A stretch of 15,714 nucleotides of DNA from positions 1 to 15,714 of the forward strand of contig JAWVZH010000063.1 in NCBI GenBank assembly GCA_033722295.1, written 5' to 3'. The notes beneath the pieces are model-generated. The model searched no databases. It was given only the letters and a program-made list of their open reading frames with translations, and had not been told where the DNA came from. This DNA comes from JAWVZH01 sp033722295. GTDB taxonomy: Bacteria; Bacteroidota; Bacteroidia; Chitinophagales; Saprospiraceae. Position numbers and translations under genes: made by a program. Positions 7,910-13,700 of this stretch are shown piece after piece. Each line of letters opens with the position of its first letter. Position 1 is the first letter of the stretch.

Positions 7910-9139
7910 TTAACTTTCCGAGGATCCTTTAATTGTCGACTGGATATGCTTGACACCCTGGAGTGTTTTATTGACCGGGCATTTTTCAGCAATCTCAAGG
8001 AGTCTTTTTTTCTGATCATCATCCAGGTCTCCCATGAAGGTGAAGTGCTTGTGAAGGTGATCTATTTTTTCTTCTTTGTCTTCGCAATGATCACAATCAT
8101 GGGCGTGATCCTTAAAATGCTCAACTTCAACAATAACCTCTTTCAGATCCCACTTCTTTCGGCGTGCATACATCTGCAAGGTCATCACAGAGCAAGAACC
8201 CAGAGCGGCGCTCAAAAGCTCATAAGGTGAAGGACCAAGGTCCTCTCCTCCGACACTCTTGGGTTCATCGGCGATAAATCGATGTCTTCCATCATGAATA
8301 GTCGTAGTATACCCTTCATTACCCAAGTGTGCGACCACGCCTTTTTCAGGAATATGGGGAAATGGTTCCTTCTGCATTTTTTGCGGGAGATATCGCACTA
8401 ACCAGCTGGAAATGACCTCTCCAACATATAGGGAGTCTTCCTTTTTTGAAAGAAGGTGATCGGCATCATCAAGGGAGATGTAACTCTTCGGATGTCGGGC
8501 GGCCTTATAGATCTCTGCGGCATTCTCTACATCCACAATTTGATCGACAGGACTATGAAATATTAACAACGGTATTTCCAGTTTATTCAAAATAGCTTTC
8601 ATGTTCTTATTGCGCAGATCGTCCACAAATTCCTTCTTGATCTTGAATGGCCTCCCCCCAATATTCACTTTTGCCTCACCTTCAGACTTGATCTTTTCCA
8701 GATCTTCTTCAAAAAGATGGCGTATATGGTCCGGACCCGAAGGTGCACCAATGGTCACTACAGCCTGTACTTTATCCATTTGTTCGGCAGCGAACACCAC
8801 GGCTGCCCCACCGAGGGAATGCCCTATCAGAATGTCCGGGGACAGCCCTCTATCTTCCAGATAATCACAGGCTGAAAGCAGATCCTGGACGTTCATCGAG
8901 AAGGTAGAATCACTGAACTCTCCCTCACTCTCACCAAGTCCCGTAAAATCAAATCTCAGTACCGCAATACCTTTTTCAATCAAGGCCCGGGAAACATGCC
9001 TTACAGCATTGAAATTCTTATTACAGGTAAAACAATGTGCAAAGAGAGCGGTCCCTTTCGGTTTTTGATCAGGTGGAAGATCCAACCTGGCAGATAACTC
9101 GTCACCCGCTTTGTTCTTGAATGTTATATTTTCAGACAT
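7910..9139 (-). CDS. Bifunctional alpha/beta hydrolase / OsmC-family protein
   Basis: 409 residues on the minus strand. Residues 1-255 form an alpha/beta hydrolase: nucleophile Ser108 in GHSLGG, probable acid Asp199 in SPVDQIVD, and His228 in DADHLL. FTGLGESEG at 65-73 is typical of the serine aminopeptidase/lysophospholipase-like branch. Residues 259-409 form an OsmC-type domain, with the expected cysteine pair Cys316 (LGSCSVMTL) and Cys387 (EKCPVNKTL). OsmC/Ohr proteins use such a pair to reduce organic hydroperoxides. This fusion is a known arrangement in several bacterial groups; substrates of the fused form are not well defined. Between the two cysteines is a His/Cys-rich stretch, 341-365, with C349 and C352 and seven histidines. 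No signal peptide is present, so it is cytosolic. The gene stands alone, convergent with the upstream operon and divergent from the SRPBCC gene. Confidence 0.93.
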   Translation of the reverse strand: MSENITFKNKAGDELSARLDLPPDQKPKGTALFAHCFTCNKNFNAVRHVSRALIEKGIAVLRFDFTGLGESEGEFSDSTFSMNVQDLLSACDYLEDRGLSPDILIGHSLGGAAVVFAAEQMDKVQAVVTIGAPSGPDHIRHLFEEDLEKIKSEGEAKVNIGGRPFKIKKEFVDDLRNKNMKAILNKLEIPLLIFHSPVDQIVDVENAAEIYKAARHPKSYISLDDADHLLSKKEDSLYVGEVISSWLVRYLPQKMQKEPFPHIPEKGVVAHLGNEGYTTTIHDGRHRFIADEPKSVGGEDLGPSPYELLSAALGSCSVMTLQMYARRKKWDLKEVIVEVEHFKDHAHDCDHCEDKEEKIDHLHKHFTFMGDLDDDQKKRLLEIAEKCPVNKTLQGVKHIQSTIKGSSES

Positions 9140-9208
9140 AGAATCGGTAGGTTTATTAGTATTCCGTTAACTCAAGTGTAAAATAGATAAAAGATGCACG
9201 TCATTTTT

Positions 9209-9239
9209 GGACATCATTACCAATCTCCAATATATGTCC
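9209..9239. promoter_or_regulatory. Inverted repeat in the divergent promoter region
   Basis: The 155-bp gap 9140-9294 separates two divergent genes and must hold both promoters. GGACAT at 9209-9214 and ATGTCC at 9234-9239 form a perfect 6-bp inverted repeat with a 19-base spacer, near the middle of the gap. It could be an operator acting on both directions. No consensus -7 TAnnTTTG box was found. The match is short and chance is a real alternative. Confidence 0.28.
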
Positions 9240-9294
9240 GGTTTCCTACTTCAAAGTTTCTTCCGTATTTTCAATCACATTAAATCATTGAAAA

Positions 9295-9900
9295 ATGATC
9301 AGGAAGATATTGTATTGGGTGTTGGGAATCATAGGAGCATTGGCCGCCATAATAATAGTGATAGGGCTTCTGAATCCAACTTATGAAGATCAGGTCAGCG
9401 TCTCTATCGATGCACCCGTAGAAAAGGCTTTTGCCATTTTCCAGGATTCACAGTACATGAGGGACTGGATCCCAGGATATAAGAGCAGTGAAATTATCGA
9501 TGGAGAGGAATTAAGGGTTGGTTCAAAGTACAAATTGACATTTGAGGAAGGCAGCAGGGAATTCACCATGGTTGAAACCATAACGGATTATATTCCAGAC
9601 GAAAAATTTGGTTTTGACCTGGATGACGACTACGGCAAGTTTCATGTGGATGTCACCTTCGAAGAAAAAGATGGTAAAACCAAGGTCACCGAGACTATGA
9701 CTGGCGCCTCAAAAGGCATTATTGGTAAAGCCATGATGGCTCTTATGAAGGGTTCTATCAAAAACCAAAAACAGGAAATGTACAATGATCTGGCCTCCTT
9801 GGTAGAGGGTACGGAGTGGTCACCGCCGCAGCCGGAACCCGTTTCAATGGATACAGTGAAGGCAGATTCCATAGCTGCCGATACTACAGATAAAAATTAG
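9295..9900 (+). CDS. Membrane-anchored SRPBCC (START-like) domain protein
   Basis: 201 residues. An N-terminal membrane helix at about 7-26 (LYWVLGIIGALAAIIIVIGL) is followed by a SRPBCC / polyketide-cyclase-like fold at about 32-172. The family start pattern is visible (VSVSIDAPVEKAFAIFQDSQ, then MRDWIPGYKSSEII and GSKYKLTFEEG), as is the long C-terminal helix at about 143-170. The fold binds hydrophobic ligands in a deep cavity; no ligand can be named. The last 30 residues are a Pro/Asp-rich tail. The domain probably faces the periplasm if the N-terminus is cytosolic. The cytochrome-like gene follows 26 bp later on the same strand, so the two are likely co-transcribed. Confidence 0.85.
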   Translation: MIRKILYWVLGIIGALAAIIIVIGLLNPTYEDQVSVSIDAPVEKAFAIFQDSQYMRDWIPGYKSSEIIDGEELRVGSKYKLTFEEGSREFTMVETITDYIPDEKFGFDLDDDYGKFHVDVTFEEKDGKTKVTETMTGASKGIIGKAMMALMKGSIKNQKQEMYNDLASLVEGTEWSPPQPEPVSMDTVKADSIAADTTDKN

Positions 9901-9926
9901 TAGAATTACTGGCGCAGATGATCTAG

Positions 9927-10406
9927 ATGATCGTTTGTCATAATATAAATGAAAGAGTCTTTAGAGTGTGCAGGTCCAAGATTTTTCTACTGCTAACATC
10001 ACTTTATGTGACAGCACTATCTGTTTCCTGTGAGTCGGAGTCTTGCAGGTCATCCCAGGATATTGTCAACCCGAATGGAGACAGTGAACTTGCTCTGGTC
10101 ATGCGAGATTTGTTTGATCAGCACATGGTCGTCAAAGAACAAATCAAATCAGGAGTAAAGCCTTCATTCCCGATGGAAATCGGAAACATTCATACCCTGA
10201 ATGCAACGGAACCTGACAAGGTCAGAAGTCTGGAATACCGGGCGTTTGCGCAATCTTACCTCATGCTACTTGAGGAATTGTATGACTCCGAAAGCGGTCG
10301 TCTCAAAGCTGCCCATAATGCTCTCGTGGAAAGCTGCATGAATTGTCATACCGCATTGTGTCCGGGACCGCTTACGAAAATTAAAAAGTTGTATATCAGT
10401 CAGTAA
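9927..10406 (+). CDS. Small c-type cytochrome-like lipoprotein with C-terminal CXXCH
   Basis: 159 residues from ATG 9927. An in-frame TAG lies immediately upstream. The signal peptide ends near ALSVSC, giving candidate lipidated Cys35, though the lipobox is weak (Ser at -3). An alternative GTG start at 9966, preceded by GAAAGAG about ten bases earlier, would give a more normal signal peptide of about 22 residues. The mature part is predicted helical (ALVMRDLFDQHMVVKEQI, EYRAFAQSYLMLLEELY, LKAAHNALVESC). It ends with the haem-attachment motif CMNCH at 137-141, only 18 residues from the C-terminus. A four-helix protein with a C-terminal CXXCH is the layout of cytochrome c' / c556-type proteins, and Met60 in the first helix could be the distal ligand. 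The assignment is by architecture only. Further cysteines at 40 and 145 are unexplained. Confidence 0.7.
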   Translation: MIVCHNINERVFRVCRSKIFLLLTSLYVTALSVSCESESCRSSQDIVNPNGDSELALVMRDLFDQHMVVKEQIKSGVKPSFPMEIGNIHTLNATEPDKVRSLEYRAFAQSYLMLLEELYDSESGRLKAAHNALVESCMNCHTALCPGPLTKIKKLYISQ

Positions 10407-10724
10407 AAAAAGTCATAGCTCGAATTCTAGAAAGAATCATTATATCATGGCTCCACACCATTCGATCAGGATCCCTTTTATTTGAAATTACTTTTCCCTC
10501 TGAGCACAGCAATCCCGTGATCCCTTTCTACCTGTTTTCTCATCTATATCGAGCATTAATGGTCTTTTGATCACAGTTCTGGCTTTGAAATGATAAAACC
10601 GGTTAACAGGTGGCGTATATTGATCCTGAATTGGGACATCCAGTTGATTATAGGCAGTTGAAAATGTAAAAGTGGTCTTGCGTGAAAAACACAAGACCAC
10701 TTTACTTCTAATCGAGACCCGGTT
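10407..10724. other. Non-coding stretch between convergent genes
   Basis: This 318-bp gap lies between the cytochrome-like gene and the giant adhesin, which converge. Apart from the hairpin at 10669-10703 I see nothing functional: no credible small gene, no tRNA, no insertion-sequence ends. A 70-codon minus-strand open frame at 10488-10700 starts within the terminator hairpin and resembles no protein I recognise, so it is not annotated. Confidence 0.6.
10669..10703 (-). terminator. Hairpin terminator of the giant adhesin gene, possibly bidirectional
   Basis: AAAGTGGTCTTG (10669-10680) and CAAGACCACTTT (10692-10703) are perfect 12-bp reverse complements with an 11-base loop. Read on the minus strand, the hairpin starts 21 bases after the adhesin stop codon and is followed by a T-rich tail (four T, ACA, four T). 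Read on the plus strand it ends in TTTACTTCT, a weak tail, so it may also stop transcription from the cytochrome-like gene. Confidence 0.82.
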
Positions 10725-13700
10725 TTAGTTAACCTTGGTAAATCTCATTAATTCTACATCATCGTCAACCTTGAGTCTGATGATGTATACGCCACTAGGA
10801 ATATTTCTCACATCGATCTGATGTTTGTTATATCCCGCTTTGGCATCGATCTCGATATAATGATCCGGAACAGTTCTACCCATTTCATCCTGAAGGTCAA
10901 TAGAGAATTGAGATCCTTTATTGAGATACAATTCAAGAGTCAACAGATCAGAGGTCGGATTTGGATACAGATTAATTGTGTTGATAGTACCCTTGACCTC
11001 AACAACTCGAATTTCACTATATCCGAATGCTCCATCCCTGTCCACTTGTCTGAGTCTGTAGTAGTACAGACCTGTCTCCTGGACATCAAAATCTTTCAGG
11101 AGATAATCCTGCGGTGAATAGCTCGTTCCTGCCGCCTCCACTTCACCTATGACCGTGAAGTCCTTCTCTGACTCATGCCTTCTTTCCACTTCGAAGAAGT
11201 CTGTATTCAATTCAACCGCCGTTCTCCAGGTCACATCCACCCTGTCACCATTGAGCACCGCATTGAAGTCGAGCAACTCGATCGGTAAGAAACCGCTGAC
11301 AAGACCGGCATCAACATCAGGTTCATGTTCTCCCGGATTCACATGGAAGAATGTTGTGGTTCTAGGTCCATTCGAACCATCCACGTCACTATCGAATTCT
11401 TCAAGTGTGGCATTCGGAGTAGTGAACATGTATCCTGAAGGAGGATCGAATTTGAGGAAGTAATCACCTGTACTCAATCCATCCATGTAGAATTGTCCAT
11501 TGATGTCGGACTGATCTTGCCAGAACATTATTCCGTTCTCATCATACGCACTTATGGTAGCACCCTGGATACGAGGCTCCCCGGCATCCTGAACACCATT
11601 GCTATTCGCATCGTACCACACCATGTCTCCCATGGTCGCTTTGTGATGGAAACCACCATCAATATCACAGTTCATCGATCCTGAACCGGTAACCTCAATG
11701 GTATCCGTACTGTACATCACGAAGTGATGGGTAATGTCGGAATCAACCTCTCTGTTGTTGCCTACATAAGGATCGCTTGCCGCCAGATGACCCGGTCTTT
11801 CAAATACAATGAAGTACTCTCCAGGCCCGACGCAGAACTTGTAATATCCATCTCCCGAAGCCGTATTTGGATCTGGTCCTGTGATCGTCTGATCTATCAG
11901 GTTACCGTTGATGTCATAGAGATAAACCCTGACACCGTTGATGCCATTTTCACTGGCATCCTGGATGCCATCCGCATCAATATCAAACCATACAAAGTCA
12001 CCCAACGGTGCACATCTGAATAATCCGAGATCCCAGGAAACGTCTATCATATTACTTGGTAACGAGATCAAACTTGTGGTATTCGGACCGAAATCATTAG
12101 AAATATCACTATCCACATTGTCGTCTCCTCCTACGTTTTGCTGAGTCAACGACCATTCTGAACCGAAGACAAACCTGATATAGTAGTCACCAGGGAATAT
12201 ATCGGCAAAGAGATAGAACCCGTCCTGATCTGTGATATCCTGCTGAACAAGGTCTCCGGTATTAGCGTCATGCAGGAATACCTCTATGCCCTCTATTCCA
12301 GGTTCCAGGGTATCCTGAATACCATCTCCATCCAGATCTTCCCAGACGAAGTTTCCGATAGTAGATAAAATCACCAAGCCAGCATCATAGCTCCTGTCAT
12401 CCTCACCCACATCGAGTAATGTACATGGTCCCAGGCCAGCAGCATTGACATCAGAGTCTAAATTGTCATCTCCACCCTGATCCTGTCTGGTCCAGGAGTA
12501 AAGTGTATCCAATTGACCCATATCAAATAGTGCGTAGTATTGACCTGGAGCCAATGGATCAAAGAGATAGAATCCATTGGAGTCCGTAGTTTCAGTTCCA
12601 ATAAATTGCCCTGTACAAGTGTATAGGGAAACATCTATATTCTCAAATCCATTTTCGCCTGGGTCCTGAATGCCATTTCCATCCATGTCGTCCCATACGA
12701 AGTCACCGAGTGATGCTGTAAATTCGACACAGGCCGTATCCAATCGCGTAGGATACTTATCGCTCACCTCACTTACATTGACCACTCCACTACCGGATTC
12801 GTCAATTGTAAGTATACAATCCGCGGATGCAGAGTCGATCGCCGTTGGATCTACCGAGAAGGTAACATCAACGAGGAAGCTATCCGATCGGCTTGGCAGT
12901 ACCATTTCCTCATCCACGATCTGAACCCAGTCACCGCTAAAGCCAATTGGTAAAGCAGGACCTACACCACTGAGTCCGTCACCACCCTCATAACTTGCTG
13001 TTGCAGTATCTACAGTAATGCCGTTTCCAAATTTCAATGTATCAGACAGATCATACCATCCCTTGGCCGTACCGGTATTACTGACCACAAGCCTATACTG
13101 AATAGTATAAGTGAACGGTGTACCGGTGAGCATGACATCCTGAGAAACCTCTTTAAAGTTGGACAGGATCGGGAATGGTGTTTCTACACAAACCGAATCA
13201 GTTACGGTAATGGTTGGCTCTACTACGCCACCTACATTTAATAATCCAGTTCCATCAGAACCACCTGTTTGCAATGAACAATCTGCTTCATCCGCCGTCA
13301 GCGAATCCAGCTGTAGTTCATAGATCACTGTAACACTGAAGGTGTCGAAAGCATCCGGACCCAACATTTCATCATCACTGATCAATGCAACATTACCCAC
13401 AAAGCCACCAGGTATTCCTTGCTGGCCATCGCCATTAACATACGCGGCAGTGGCTGAGGTGACATTAATACCATCACCGTACAGGAGAGTATCCGTCACA
13501 TCGAAAGTGATTCCGAATATGCTCGGATTCCAGATATTGATCCTGTATTCAACCTCATACTCATTTGGATTGCCCGTCGATGTAGGACCAGCAACCACCT
13601 CTTTTTCGATCTCTACACAGGAAACGCATCTCACATTGATCACCTGTTGACAAGAATTACCCGGATTGCCGCAGCTATCCTCCGAGGTCCATGTTCGATA

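Noticed and set aside
7783..8230. Small open frames overlapping the 3' end of the hydrolase-OsmC gene on both strands
   Set aside because: They are out of frame with a well-supported gene and show no domain or independent start signal.
10488..10700. 70-codon minus-strand open frame between the cytochrome-like gene and the adhesin
   Set aside because: It starts inside the terminator hairpin, has no recognisable domain, and would sit immediately downstream of a terminated transcript.
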